Shown here: positions 35,660-45,702 of the stretch, piece by piece | Numbering within the stretch: position 1 is the first letter of the stretch | Layout of the letters: each line of letters starts with the position of its first letter | Translations under genes and position numbers: made by a program | The notes under the pieces: generated by a model | Told to the model about the DNA's origin: nothing | The model's database searches: none | Seen by the model: the letters and a program-made list of their open reading frames with translations, nothing else | Source: Acidipila sp. EB88 | Lineage (GTDB): Bacteria; Acidobacteriota; Terriglobia; Terriglobales; Acidobacteriaceae | Reading direction: 5' to 3' | Assembly (NCBI RefSeq): GCF_003858395.1 | Contig: NZ_QWEV01000002.1 | Coordinates: 1 to 64,000, forward strand | DNA length: 64,000 nt

Positions 35660-36031
35660 ATGCCTGAAGCCCATGAAGATCCCAGAATTTACTTCGCGGC
35701 AGAACGTACTTTTCTAGCGTGGCTTCGTACTGGCCTTGGATTGATGGGCATCGGTTTTGCGGTGTCCCGATTCGGACTCTTCTTGCGCCAGATCCACCTC
35801 GGCTCCAATCTTCCGCTTCACTCCACAGGTGTTTCCGTGTATTCAGGCGTATCACTTGTCATGCTTGGCGTCATCGTAAACATAGCCGCAGTTGCATACC
35901 ACGTCCGTACAATCCGCAGGCTGCAGACCGGAACGTGGGAACCTGGCCTTTCTATGAATGCGGTAGTGCTCGCGCTCTTACTTGCCGCCATTGGCCTTGG
36001 CATGGCGATCTTCCTTTTGGTCCTTCGTTAA
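35660..36031 (+). CDS. DUF202 (YidH-like) membrane protein
   Basis: A 123-residue protein with the family start PRIYFAAERTFLAWLRTGLG and three membrane helices (about residues 22-42, 58-80 and 98-121). DUF202 proteins are small inner-membrane proteins of unknown function. It follows the AcfC-like gene by about 100 bases and may or may not be in the same transcript. Confidence 0.85.
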   Translation: MPEAHEDPRIYFAAERTFLAWLRTGLGLMGIGFAVSRFGLFLRQIHLGSNLPLHSTGVSVYSGVSLVMLGVIVNIAAVAYHVRTIRRLQTGTWEPGLSMNAVVLALLLAAIGLGMAIFLLVLR

Positions 36032-36218
36032 CGAAATTGCCCATTCGCGAGAGCTGCAAGGGATGAACGATCAAGCCTGATCAGCTGTTCGGCGCTTTTC
36101 CGTTTGAAACAGAACCCATGCGAAGTTCAGATCACACGCAGCAGACCGCTCCCAAGGTGCGGTCTGCTACGTTGCCAGCTATCGATGTATTCACTGGCTG
36201 GCGATGCTTTCCGCAGAT

Positions 36219-36508
36219 CTAACGCCAGTACCCAGCGTGATACCGGTAGCCACCATGCCAGCGATCATAGTTGCCGGGAACCCAGATGGCGCCGGCACGG
36301 GGAGGGCGACCCCAACGTCCCTGTGTCCAGACATAACGCTGTCCATCCCACCTGTGATAGCCGCGCTGCCAGACGTATCCGGGACGCGGCGGGGACCATA
36401 GTGCTCGACAACTGGCGGCGGGGGGCCGATGCGGATCGCGACCTGCGCCTGCGAGGCGATGGGTACGAGCGAAGCAAACAGGACGACGGCGGCGACTTTC
36501 TTGAACAT
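36219..36508 (-). pseudogene. YXWGXW-type exported repeat protein, frameshifted
   Basis: The start frame encodes a signal peptide (MFKKVAAVVLFASLVPIASQ) and VAIRIGPPPPVVEHYGP. A one-base loss near 36,393 (CCGCCG for CCGCCCG) moves the rest into another frame, which reads RPGYVWQRGYHRWDGQRYVW and ends in HAGYWR. The Tyr/Trp/Gly-rich repeats are the YXWGXW signature of small secreted proteins common in acidobacteria and proteobacteria. Divergent from the histidine kinase. Confidence 0.75.
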
Positions 36509-36633
36509 AACATACCTACTTTCCGGGTGAGGAGCTCGATTGCATGTGTTTCGTTTATGACACAGCACTGCTGCTGTAGTTGCGCACTGGAGGCAAACGT
36601 TAGCTGCTGGCAGGAGCACCGCTCGCCTTCATC

Positions 36634-37911
36634 TTGGCGGTACTGTGTATTGGCACAGCGGATGTGATCTACTCACTTCGCAAGACTGCTGTCAGGAGCG
36701 ATGCGGTCATTTATGCCTTCCGCCAAAGATCGCATTTACTGGATACGCTGCGGGGACTAATGGTTCGATCTGCCCTGTCGCCGGCCAGCGGAAGCGACCG
36801 CGCCATGGATGCGAGCGAATTACCTGTAGCGCATCTTGAGGCTAACGAGGTTCTTGCAGAAATCGGCAAATCCCTCGAAGCAAGTGGCGAGGGAGCTACA
36901 AAGCAGCAGCTCACCGAACTAAAGAGTTCCATCGACGAGTACTGGGACTCTCTACCCAACATCCGTGAGCAGAACGGAAAGCTTCCACCGTCGGTACAGC
37001 AAGCGGCAGGGTCGACTGGCCGAAGGCAGATCAGGCACATCGCTCGCCAGATCAGCGCGTTGAACCGAGAACAGCAGGACCGTGCCGAGACACGAATTCA
37101 GGCCGAGCAGCATCGATTGCAAGGTGAAGTGCTTCTCTCCTCATCACTCTCGCTGGCTGTCGTGCTGGCGCTGATCGTTGGTATGTCCTACCGGATAAGA
37201 AGAACAGAGCGCTATGCCGAGACACAATATGCCAACGTTGTACAGGCTCGAACCGAACTCCGGCATTTTGCGACCCAGCTCGAGCATGCTCAGGAAGAAG
37301 AGCGGCGTACCCTATCGCGTGAGCTTCATGACGCATTCGGACAGACGATGGCGGCAGCACTCGTTGAGCTCAGTCGCATACAGAACGAAATGATCGACGA
37401 CGACGGAACAAAGGCTCAGCTTGCGCGTGTCAAGTTGGAACTCGAAGGAAGTATGCGTTCGATCCGGGATATCGCCCTGATGCTGCGCCCTTCCATGCTC
37501 GACGACCTAGGCCTGGTTCCGGCCCTGCGGTGGCAGGGACGCGAGGTAGCTCGAAGATCGGGACTAGCTGTAAGGGTCAAAGCAGACGATAACAGCGAGT
37601 CGCTGCCAAATGCATACCGAACCTGTATTTACCGCATCGTGCAGGAAGCTTTGCACAACATCGTCAAGCATGCTTGTGCCGCATCTGCTGTTGTCGTGTT
37701 CAAGTGGGCAGACGATGCGCTGGTGTTGACGATCGAAGACAATGGCAAGGGATTCAGTCCGGCGTCAGAAAAAGGTATGGGGCTGCTTGGCATTGAAGAG
37801 CGAGTCGGACGGCTTTCGGGCCATGTGCAGGTAACGTCTCTTATGGGCAAGGGAACATACATCCATGTCACGCTTCCGCTCCCTGTGATGGCAGAAAGGG
37901 AATTGATGTGA
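36634..37911 (+). CDS. NarL-type sensor histidine kinase (HisKA_3)
   Basis: About 425 residues. There are two membrane segments (N-terminus and about residues 170-190) flanking a periplasmic helical domain. The HisKA_3 phosphoacceptor region follows with ERRTLSRELHDAFGQ (His about residue 234), then an ATPase domain with VQEALHNIVKHA and EDNGKGF. The start is unclear: an in-frame stop at 36601 is followed by LLAGAPLAFILAVL, so the true start may be CTG at 36604 or the TTG used here. The 5' end may be truncated. It overlaps the response regulator by 4 bases. Confidence 0.87.
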   Translation: MAVLCIGTADVIYSLRKTAVRSDAVIYAFRQRSHLLDTLRGLMVRSALSPASGSDRAMDASELPVAHLEANEVLAEIGKSLEASGEGATKQQLTELKSSIDEYWDSLPNIREQNGKLPPSVQQAAGSTGRRQIRHIARQISALNREQQDRAETRIQAEQHRLQGEVLLSSSLSLAVVLALIVGMSYRIRRTERYAETQYANVVQARTELRHFATQLEHAQEEERRTLSRELHDAFGQTMAAALVELSRIQNEMIDDDGTKAQLARVKLELEGSMRSIRDIALMLRPSMLDDLGLVPALRWQGREVARRSGLAVRVKADDNSESLPNAYRTCIYRIVQEALHNIVKHACAASAVVVFKWADDALVLTIEDNGKGFSPASEKGMGLLGIEERVGRLSGHVQVTSLMGKGTYIHVTLPLPVMAERELM

Positions 37912-38555
37912 CGATTCATATCGCACTTGCAGACGACCATACCGTGCTTAGAGCCGGACTGAGATCACTTCTAGACCGCCAGCGTGACTTCGAGGTCGTC
38001 GGTGAAGCGGGTGACGGGCGCGAGCTGCTTCGGGTCGTGGATGATACAACTCCAGACGTTGTCGTCACTGACATCGGCATGCCGATGCTGAATGGGACGG
38101 AAGCTACCTCCCAGATTGTTTTGAAACATCCGAAGACACGCGTCATTATGCTTAGCATGCACAGTGACGAAGCCTACGTGCTTCGTGCATTAAAGGCAGG
38201 AGCGCGAGGGTATTTGGTGAAGGAATCCGCTGAAGCAGATCTCATGGCGGCGATCAGAACCGTCCATGCGGGAAAAGCTTTCTTTAGCCCGTCCGTCAGC
38301 GCGTTGCTGGTTGAAGATTACGTGCGCCAGATGCGTGATCGCGGTCTTGAAGATAGCTATGAGCTACTTTCGGCGAGAGAGCGGGAGGTGCTGCAGCTCA
38401 TCGCTGAGGGCCAAAGCAACAAAGACGTCGCGGCACTGCTCGGCTTGAGCGTGTACACCGTAGAGACCCACCGCGGAAACATCCTGCAGAAGTTGAATCT
38501 TCACAGTGTCCCGGAGCTGATCCTCTATGCCGTGCGGAAGGGTGTCATTTCTTAA
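37908..38555 (+). CDS. NarL/FixJ-family response regulator
   Basis: A 215-residue protein starting at GTG, which overlaps the kinase stop (GTGA). The receiver domain has the acidic pair in ALADDH, phosphoacceptor Asp in VVVTDIGMP (about residue 55) and Lys in YLVKES. The C-terminal LuxR-type helix-turn-helix is LSAREREVLQLIAEGQSNKD with VYTVETHRGNI. It probably controls the RND efflux operon that begins 73 bases downstream. Confidence 0.93.
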   Translation: MTIHIALADDHTVLRAGLRSLLDRQRDFEVVGEAGDGRELLRVVDDTTPDVVVTDIGMPMLNGTEATSQIVLKHPKTRVIMLSMHSDEAYVLRALKAGARGYLVKESAEADLMAAIRTVHAGKAFFSPSVSALLVEDYVRQMRDRGLEDSYELLSAREREVLQLIAEGQSNKDVAALLGLSVYTVETHRGNILQKLNLHSVPELILYAVRKGVIS

Positions 38556-38627
38556 TCGGGAACCTGATCAAAATCGGATTCAGGCGCTGTGTGACATTTG
38601 CGATAGACTAGCCCCACTGGACGGTTT

Positions 38628-39014
38628 ATGAACGCATCCTCGACAGAGCGAAGATCCCTGCAGTCGCGCCTTCTCTTCGTCACTTTGATGTTGTTGCTGA
38701 GCTCTGCCGTCTTCAGTTGGGGGCTTCACTACAAGCTTTCTCTATACCATCCTACAACCCAGTCGTCTGCCCAAGAGCCTGCAGCTAAGCTGCTTTCTCC
38801 CGAAGAGCGCTTGACTACGCCGGCGCACCAACTGGCTCAGCCTACGCCTGTTCTGACTCCCATCCTGATCCTGTCAGCTTTGTTCGCTTTCGCGATATTT
38901 CCCACCCGAATTTTGGAAAGGGTGCGACTTACCTCCCGGCATAGCTTAATGAAGCCGAGCCGAGCTCAGGCCTTATTTCGGCGTCCTCCGCCCCCTGCAT
39001 TCTTATACGTCTAG
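38628..39014 (+). CDS. Small membrane protein before the RND efflux operon
   Basis: A 128-residue protein with two hydrophobic segments (about residues 15-34 and 75-92) joined by a polar, proline-rich periplasmic loop. The C-terminus is basic. Its position between the two-component system and the efflux genes suggests a role in the same response. I recognise no family. Confidence 0.55.
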   Translation: MNASSTERRSLQSRLLFVTLMLLLSSAVFSWGLHYKLSLYHPTTQSSAQEPAAKLLSPEERLTTPAHQLAQPTPVLTPILILSALFAFAIFPTRILERVRLTSRHSLMKPSRAQALFRRPPPPAFLYV

Positions 39015-39090
39015 TGGCTGCGATCTAAAAATCGCTACAGCATCCTAAGTACAAGATTGCGAAGCAGTGCTTCGCCTATGGTCAACTCCT

Positions 39091-40410
39091 ATGCGAACGA
39101 TTCGCAACGCGTCTGTGTTGCGCTTTCTCCTGCCTCCAGCGGCCAGCATGCTGCTGGTCGTTGGTTGTCACTCCGATGCGCGCTCTAATAGCGCTCCCGA
39201 AGTTCCTCCAGCAGTGGCTGTGAGTGCTGTGCAGCGTGGCTCTATCTCTCATGTGCTCAGCGTAGCGGGCCAGTTTCAGCCCTACCAGGTGGTTGAAGTC
39301 CACGCAAAAGTTTCGGGTTACATCCGCCGCATTAACGTGGATATAGGCGATCGTGTCCATGCAGGCGAGACACTTGCAACGCTTGAAGTACCTGAGCTGA
39401 ATGCGCAGTATCGCGGCACGCAGTCTGAAGCTCTACGTAGCCAGGACCAGATTGCACAGGCGCAGCATGATGTGAGTCGGGCAGAGGCGCAGCACGCGGC
39501 GCTGCAGGCTAACTATGACCGCCTTGTTCAGGCTGCAAGGGCGCAGCCCGGATTGATCGCGCAGCAGGAGCTCGATAACGCATGTGCGCAAGCCGACGCG
39601 TCGGCCGCGCAGGTCGACTCCGCGCAGGCTGGACTTGCGGCTGCTCGCCAAGGGGCCGACGCTGCCACCGCGGATAAGGAACGTGTCGGCGCACTTCAGT
39701 CGTATACCACCGTTACCGCACCGCTCAACGGCGTCATTCTCTGGCGCTACGCTGACACCGGTGCACTCATCCAGGCAGGAACGAGTTCGGACGTACAAAG
39801 CCTTCCCTTGGTCAAGCTTTCGCAGAGCGACCTACTGCGTTTACGTGTTCCTGTGCCTGAAGACGCAGTCGAGTACGTCCATGTCGGCGATTCCATGCAG
39901 ATAAGGGTGGATGCGCTTGGCCGCTCCATCACGGGCAAAATCGTCCGGTTTACCCGTGACGTGAGCCTTGATACGCGCACCATGCAGACCGAGGTCGACG
40001 TGCCGAACAAGGACCTCAGTATCACGCCCGGTATGTATGCCAACACTTATCTGCAGCTGGCTCATCGCGAAAACATCCTGACGATTCCACTCGGCGCGAT
40101 CCAGGGTGACGGGGCCACCGGCACGGTCCGCGTTCTTGACGCGACGAACCGGCTCGCGACTCGCAATATCCACGTCGGTCTTCGCGGCTCGCTACTGGCG
40201 GAGGTGGTGAGCGGTTTGCAGGAAGGAGATCGTGTCGTGCTCGGTGATGCAAGCGGCAACAAAGATGGAAAGCAGGTGACACCGCGGCTTGAGCATGAAC
40301 CAACGAGCGACATCATGCATGAAGAAGGCGGCATGATTGATCCTCAGGCCGCGCAGCAGGCTTCGCAGCCAGCGACCGACCAGAGCGCACGGAAAGGGAG
40401 CGAGAACTAA
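39091..40410 (+). CDS. RND efflux periplasmic adaptor (membrane fusion protein)
   Basis: About 439 residues. ATG at 39091 gives a 26-residue lipoprotein signal ending in the lipobox VVGC; a GTG at 39067 is possible. The lipoyl half (GYIRRINVDIGDRVHAGETL) is followed by an Ala/Gln-rich helical hairpin (about residues 105-205). The second lipoyl half is YTTVTAPLNGVILWRYADTG, followed by a beta-barrel. It bridges the inner-membrane pump and the TolC-like channel encoded by the next two genes; its stop overlaps the pump start by 1 base. Confidence 0.9.
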   Translation: MRTIRNASVLRFLLPPAASMLLVVGCHSDARSNSAPEVPPAVAVSAVQRGSISHVLSVAGQFQPYQVVEVHAKVSGYIRRINVDIGDRVHAGETLATLEVPELNAQYRGTQSEALRSQDQIAQAQHDVSRAEAQHAALQANYDRLVQAARAQPGLIAQQELDNACAQADASAAQVDSAQAGLAAARQGADAATADKERVGALQSYTTVTAPLNGVILWRYADTGALIQAGTSSDVQSLPLVKLSQSDLLRLRVPVPEDAVEYVHVGDSMQIRVDALGRSITGKIVRFTRDVSLDTRTMQTEVDVPNKDLSITPGMYANTYLQLAHRENILTIPLGAIQGDGATGTVRVLDATNRLATRNIHVGLRGSLLAEVVSGLQEGDRVVLGDASGNKDGKQVTPRLEHEPTSDIMHEEGGMIDPQAAQQASQPATDQSARKGSEN

Positions 40411-43400
40411 TGCCAACCTTTGCCCTTCGCTATCCCTTTTTCATCATCATGCTTTGCCTGATGGTGCTGGTCGTGGGCGTCGTGAACGTCACAACCATGC
40501 CGGTAGACCTGTTTCCCAAGATCGATATCCCGGTGGTTGTAGTTGCTACCTTTTACTCCGGCATGCCGCCACAGCAGATTGAAGCCGACATTACGGACAC
40601 CTTCGAACGCTTCTTTACGCTTGGCGCGAACATCGATCATATCGAGTCACGTTCGCTTACCGGGGTCAGCCTCGTAAAGATTTACTTTAATCCGGGCACC
40701 GACGGAAATGCGGCGCTGAGCAACATCTCAAACCTCGCGATGGCCGATCTACGGAGATTGCCGCCCGGAACGCTGCCTCCTGTCGTTCTCGGTATGACGG
40801 CATCGAGTGAGCCGGTCTGCCTTGTCACCTTGAAGGGAAAAGGGCTGAACCAAACGCAGCTGAAGGACCTGGCGCAATTCCAGGTACGTAACCAGATCGC
40901 AAATGTGCAGGGGGCCTCGGTGCCGCAGCCGTTTGGTGGTCGATATCGACAAATACAAGTGTATGTCGACCCGCTCAAGCTGGAAGCACACAACATGAGC
41001 CTGATGGATGTGGTGGATGGTGTGAACCAATCGAACCTCATCCTCCCCGCCGGCGATGTTCGCATCGGCACGAAGGATTACAACATCTACGCCAACAGCC
41101 AGATGCCAAATGCGGAGGAGATGAACTCCATGCCGCTCAAGTCTGAAGGCAATGCATCAGTGCTGGTAGGAGACATCGGTCACGCTGAAGACTCAGGCGC
41201 GCTTCAGACCAACATCGTTCGTATCGACGGACAACATTCTGTGTATGTCCCGGTCTTGAAGCAGGGCGGCAAGAGCAACACAATCCAGATAGTGAACGGG
41301 ATGCGGGCGGCCATCAAGCACCTGGTAGATATCCCAGATTCTCTTAAGACGGCTGTAGTGTTTGATCAATCCAAATTCGTCAAAACTGCGATCCATAATC
41401 TGTTGAAGGAAGCAGGCATTGGCCTCTTTCTGACCAGCATCATGATCCTGGTCTTTCTTGGCAATCCCCGGGCAACGATCGCAGTGCTTCTTTCCATCCC
41501 GCTTTCGGCGTTGACCTGCCTGCTGCTGATCAGCGGCATGGGTGGCACGATCAACACAATGCTACTTGGCGGACTGGCACTCGCCTTTTCGCGGCTCATC
41601 GATGATTCGGTGGTCGTTTTAGAAAACATCTTTCGCTTCATGGAGGAAGGAAAGGAGCCCGAGGAAGCAGCACGAGAAGGGGGCATAGAAGTGGCCCTGC
41701 CGGTGCTCGCCGCTACCTCGACGACTTCCATCGTATTCTTCCCGGTCTTCTTGCTGAGTGGAGTCAGTAAGTACATCTTTACGGACCTGGCACTCGCGGT
41801 CGTGTTCTCGATCTTTGCGTCCTACCTTTTCTCGATGACAGTGGTTCCGCTGTTTTGCGCCAAGTTCATTCGGATACACAAGGACGACAACGCCGAGAAG
41901 AAGCCAAATATCTTCAAACGATTCGTCGTATGGTTCAACGGCGAGTTTCAGCAGATGCTTGCGGCCTACGAGACGTTGGCATATCGCGTGCTCAGGCACC
42001 CGGGCTGGACAACTGCTGTGCTTCTCGGCAGCATTGCACTCATCCTGCTTGCGCTGAGCCCTTTTGTTGGCCGTTCGTACTTCCCGAGAACAGATCCAGG
42101 GCAGTTCGTGGTCAACGTCAAAATGCCAAGCGGTACACGCATCGAAGTTAGCGATCAGTATGTGGCGCGCATAGAAAATATCATTCGTCAGGTCATTGCT
42201 CCCAAGGACCTCGACATGATCGTCTCCAATATCGGCATCACTCCCGATCTCTCAGCGATCTACACGCCCAATGCCTCCATGGATACGGGCTTCATCCAGG
42301 TTTCTTTCAAAGAAGGTCAGACAGTTGGAAGCTATGCGTACATCGACCGCGTCCGGGCCCGGCTTGCATCGGAAATGCCTGAGGTAGGCACCTATTTTCA
42401 GGCTGGCGGACTCATCGATTCTGTAGTAAACCAAGGGCTGCCTGCACCACTCGATATCCAGATCAGCTCGAATAATCAGGACACAGCATTTGCCACAGCC
42501 AAGCAACTTGCCAACCAGCTGCGTAGCCTGAGCACTGTCAGTCAGGTATACATCCCCCAGGACTTGAAGTATCCGGGACTTGAACTCGACATTGACCGAC
42601 AGCGAGCTAGTCTCATCGGCCTTTCCCCAAAGAACGTGGTCGACAACGTGATCACCGCGCTTACATCGAACGGCGTGATCGCGCCGAGCTACTGGATCGA
42701 TCCCGAGACTGGCAACAACTACATGCTGACCGTGCAATACTCCACTAAGCAAATCGGCACGATGAACATGGAAGAGCTGCAGGACATTCCCCTGCGCGGA
42801 GTGGGCTCCTCTGCGTACACGCCTTTACGCTCGGTCGTTTTCACAAGAAAGATCGATACGCCCACGGAGGTCGATCACTATCAACTTCGGCGCGTGATCG
42901 ACGTCTATGTGCAGCCGAAAACGGAAGCGCTGAACCTTATCAGCAAGCAGGTCAACCAGACGATCGCAGTAGCACACACGATCAAAGGCACGCGGATCAC
43001 CGTTCACGGAGCGGTGCAAAGCATGAACAACTCGTTCGAGCGTTTTGGCTTAGGACTGCTGCTCTCCGTAGCCTTGGTGTACCTCATCCTAATGGCGCAG
43101 TTCAAGTCCTTTATTGAACCGTTCATTATTCTGATGGCTATCCCACCTGGGCTTGCCGGCGTGGTCATGATTTTGCTCTTTACCGGTGCGACTCTCAATG
43201 TCATGTCACTGATGGGTGTCATCATGATGACCGGCATCGTTGTCTCTAACAGCATTTTGATCGTCGAGTTCTCGGGCGTTCTGCGCGGCCAGGGAAACAA
43301 CATGGTCGATGCCGTAGTGCAAGCCTGCAAGATTCGTCTGCGTCCAATCCTGATGACTTCGTTGGCCACTCTCCTTGGCATGATTCCGATGGCTCTTGGC

Positions 43401-43562
43401 CTCGAAGCAGGTAGCGAACAGTATGCACCCCTTGCTAGGGCGATCATCGGCGGCCTTGCTCTCTCCGTCGCGGTCACTGTCTTCCTGGTCCCGGCGGTGT
43501 ACTTGCTGGTGCATGGGACGATAGAGCGTCGTGGCACCGCAAACCCACAGGAGTCAGCATAG
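40410..43562 (+). CDS. RND efflux pump (HAE1/AcrB-like)
   Basis: A 1050-residue, 12-helix inner-membrane proton antiporter. It has two large periplasmic loops, the helix-4 proton-relay motif FSRLIDDSVVVLENI with the paired Asp, and the late helix motif LMGVIMMTGIVVSNSILIVEF. It lacks the CzcA-type metal motif and fits the hydrophobe/amphiphile branch, so drugs or organic toxicants are the likely substrates. It lies between the adaptor and the TolC-like gene. Confidence 0.93.
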   Translation: MPTFALRYPFFIIMLCLMVLVVGVVNVTTMPVDLFPKIDIPVVVVATFYSGMPPQQIEADITDTFERFFTLGANIDHIESRSLTGVSLVKIYFNPGTDGNAALSNISNLAMADLRRLPPGTLPPVVLGMTASSEPVCLVTLKGKGLNQTQLKDLAQFQVRNQIANVQGASVPQPFGGRYRQIQVYVDPLKLEAHNMSLMDVVDGVNQSNLILPAGDVRIGTKDYNIYANSQMPNAEEMNSMPLKSEGNASVLVGDIGHAEDSGALQTNIVRIDGQHSVYVPVLKQGGKSNTIQIVNGMRAAIKHLVDIPDSLKTAVVFDQSKFVKTAIHNLLKEAGIGLFLTSIMILVFLGNPRATIAVLLSIPLSALTCLLLISGMGGTINTMLLGGLALAFSRLIDDSVVVLENIFRFMEEGKEPEEAAREGGIEVALPVLAATSTTSIVFFPVFLLSGVSKYIFTDLALAVVFSIFASYLFSMTVVPLFCAKFIRIHKDDNAEKKPNIFKRFVVWFNGEFQQMLAAYETLAYRVLRHPGWTTAVLLGSIALILLALSPFVGRSYFPRTDPGQFVVNVKMPSGTRIEVSDQYVARIENIIRQVIAPKDLDMIVSNIGITPDLSAIYTPNASMDTGFIQVSFKEGQTVGSYAYIDRVRARLASEMPEVGTYFQAGGLIDSVVNQGLPAPLDIQISSNNQDTAFATAKQLANQLRSLSTVSQVYIPQDLKYPGLELDIDRQRASLIGLSPKNVVDNVITALTSNGVIAPSYWIDPETGNNYMLTVQYSTKQIGTMNMEELQDIPLRGVGSSAYTPLRSVVFTRKIDTPTEVDHYQLRRVIDVYVQPKTEALNLISKQVNQTIAVAHTIKGTRITVHGAVQSMNNSFERFGLGLLLSVALVYLILMAQFKSFIEPFIILMAIPPGLAGVVMILLFTGATLNVMSLMGVIMMTGIVVSNSILIVEFSGVLRGQGNNMVDAVVQACKIRLRPILMTSLATLLGMIPMALGLEAGSEQYAPLARAIIGGLALSVAVTVFLVPAVYLLVHGTIERRGTANPQESA

Positions 43563-43564
43563 CC

Positions 43565-44950
43565 ATGGCGATGCGTTGCTTTCTCGTTCTTTTTCTTGCT
43601 TCCACCATAATCGACGTTGTAAGTGCGGCGGCACAGGCAATGTTCCAACTTCCAGCCGCTCCCTATGCTTCACTGGCTTCCAACACACTCAAGGGGACAC
43701 TAACGACGTCGTTACCGAGTGTGCCTACTACGTTGACGAGTGAGGAAGCAGAGCAGCTTGCTCTCCGGAACAATCCTCGCGTGAGCATCAGTCATCTGCT
43801 TGCACTTGCGCAGCATCAGGTACTGCGTGAGTCACGCGCCGGCGAGTTACCGCAGGCCAATGGTAGTCTGACAGTTGTAGCAGCCAAGGACGGAAGCCGT
43901 ATCGCCTCGGGCGCACTAAATGACTCACGCCTCTTTCAGCATGCCGGAGGTGGTGTGGAAGTCGATCAGCTCTTGACTGACTTCGGTCGCACTTCAAGCC
44001 TGGTGGCAGCCGCGCGTCTTGAGGAGCGCTCTCAGCAGGCCGGCGCGCTGGCCACCCGACAAGATGTGACACTTGTAACAGATCAGGCCTTTTACGATGC
44101 ACTCGAGGCACAAGCGCTGCTCGAGGTTGCGCAGCAGACAGTGAACACCCGTCAGGCGACCAGTGGGCAGGTCGGTCAACTCACCAAGAACAATCTGCGT
44201 TCTACTCTCGATCTGACCTTTGCCAACGTTGATGTGTCCCAGGCGCAGCTACAGCAACTAGATGCGGTTAGCAATGCGAGCGCCGCTATGGCTGCGCTTG
44301 ACGAAGTCCTGGGGCTCGACCACGAGATCAACTACAGGCTGCTCGATGATGGACAGGCACTTACTGCTCCACCTCCGGACGCTCAGATGCTGATCCAAAC
44401 TGCGCTCGCGCAGCGTCCGGATTTGCTAGCAGCTGATCTTCACCGCCAGTCGCAGCAGGTGTTCAGCAAGGCACAAAGTGATCAGAATCGGCCCACCATC
44501 AGCGCACTCGGAACGGTCGGTGGAGATCCTGTGCGTCCAGGACAGTACTTCACATCCAGTTGGGATGGAGCTGTGGGTGCGAATATCAATATTCCTATCT
44601 TTAATGGATTTCTTTTTTCGGCGCAGGCACAGGAAGCGCAGCTTCGCGCCAATGCAGCGAGTGAGCAGACCCGTGAGCTTCGCAACAACATCGTGCGTAA
44701 TGTCCAGACCGCTTGGCTCCAGGCAAACAACGCCTACCAGAGAATCAGCGTGACGGAGCAGTTTGTTCAGCAGACCAACCAGAGTCTCGCTTTAGCGAAA
44801 ACCCGCTATCAGCTTGGGCTCGCGTCTATCGTTGAACTAAGTCAGGCGCAGCTTCAACAGACACAGGCGGCGATCAGCCATACGAATGCACAGTATCAGT
44901 ACAGACTTGCACTCTCCACGTTGAACTACCAAACCGGAGTACAACCTTAG
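43565..44950 (+). CDS. TolC-family outer-membrane channel
   Basis: A 461-residue protein with a signal peptide (MAMRCFLVLFLASTIIDVVS to AAA). The two internally repeated outer-membrane efflux halves are rich in Gln/Ala and predicted to be long helices. It starts 2 bases after the pump gene, completing a tripartite operon. The C-terminal NTLNYQTG-like end (LSTLNYQTGVQP) is normal. Confidence 0.9.
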   Translation: MAMRCFLVLFLASTIIDVVSAAAQAMFQLPAAPYASLASNTLKGTLTTSLPSVPTTLTSEEAEQLALRNNPRVSISHLLALAQHQVLRESRAGELPQANGSLTVVAAKDGSRIASGALNDSRLFQHAGGGVEVDQLLTDFGRTSSLVAAARLEERSQQAGALATRQDVTLVTDQAFYDALEAQALLEVAQQTVNTRQATSGQVGQLTKNNLRSTLDLTFANVDVSQAQLQQLDAVSNASAAMAALDEVLGLDHEINYRLLDDGQALTAPPPDAQMLIQTALAQRPDLLAADLHRQSQQVFSKAQSDQNRPTISALGTVGGDPVRPGQYFTSSWDGAVGANINIPIFNGFLFSAQAQEAQLRANAASEQTRELRNNIVRNVQTAWLQANNAYQRISVTEQFVQQTNQSLALAKTRYQLGLASIVELSQAQLQQTQAAISHTNAQYQYRLALSTLNYQTGVQP

Positions 44951-44979
44951 ATTGCCTTGTGCATATACATTCTTTCTCC

Positions 44980-45125
44980 GAGCAGCCCCCGAAGCACGAC
45001 CCAACTCCTCATCCGCCGTCGTGAGGTACTCACGGACTGTGTCGAGGTTGCCATTTATCCGAGCGAGATAAATCAGGTTCGTCACCGACTCCAAGGGATT
45101 GTTGACCTCATGTGCGATCGAGGCC
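44980..45125 (-). pseudogene. Histidine kinase fragment (phosphoacceptor region)
   Basis: On the minus strand one frame reads SIAHEVNNPLESVTNLIYLA, then DTVREYLTTADEELGRA. This is the signature of a histidine kinase dimerisation helix, with the phosphoacceptor His in AHEVNNP. Nothing of the kinase remains on either side, and the piece runs directly into the 3' end of the phosphatase gene. It marks a past recombination junction between the efflux and fluoride segments. Confidence 0.7.
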
Positions 45126-45659
45126 GCCGAGCTTGCTCAACGACCCAGTTTCGAGCGCAAACAGACGTCCATGCGCAGGCGCGAGTTCAAGCCAGACTGC
45201 GGTGAGAATGCGAAGAATATGTGCATGTGCAAACAACGCGACCGTACCGCCTACGCTTAGGCATCGATCGATGACTGCCTGAGCGCGCATTCCGACTTCA
45301 TCTACCGTCTCGCCTTGGGGCAGGTGACCGGTCCACACCGACCAGCCCGGCGTTTCCCTGCGTATCTCTGCAGTCGTTCTTCCCTCGTAGAGCCCGTAAT
45401 CCCACTCACAAAGATTAGCTTCCACGTGGGCGTAGTCGGCAAGCCCCGCCAGGCGACAGGTCTCCTGCGCGCGTTGCATCGGACTTGTTAAAACCGTGCT
45501 GAACCTTCTGCCATTGAGGTGTTTGCCGATGGTCAGCGCTTGTTCTCGACCTCGTTCGGTCAGCGAAATATCTGTACGGCTGGTATGTGCGCCAGAGAGA
45601 CTCCACTCCGTCTCGCCATGGCGTAAAAGCCAGAGCTGAATTGCTTTCTCATTCTGCAT
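45108..45659 (-). CDS. Histidine phosphatase (phosphoglycerate mutase-like)
   Basis: About 183 residues. The catalytic His is in WLLRHGETEW, the second Arg in SPMQRAQET, the acid in CEWDYGLYEG and the second His in ALFAHAHILRI. AAAGGA lies 8 bases before the ATG at 45659; ATG at 45668 is an alternative. The C-terminus (GSLSKLGGLDRT) is about 15-20 residues shorter than usual and ends in the kinase fragment, so it was probably clipped. It follows the CLC-F gene by 43 bases and may be under the same fluoride control. The natural substrate is unknown. Confidence 0.85.
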   Translation of the reverse strand: MQNEKAIQLWLLRHGETEWSLSGAHTSRTDISLTERGREQALTIGKHLNGRRFSTVLTSPMQRAQETCRLAGLADYAHVEANLCEWDYGLYEGRTTAEIRRETPGWSVWTGHLPQGETVDEVGMRAQAVIDRCLSVGGTVALFAHAHILRILTAVWLELAPAHGRLFALETGSLSKLGGLDRT

Positions 45660-45702
45660 CTGGGTCATCCTTTCTTCTCGCTCCATGTCATGCATCGCCG
45701 TC

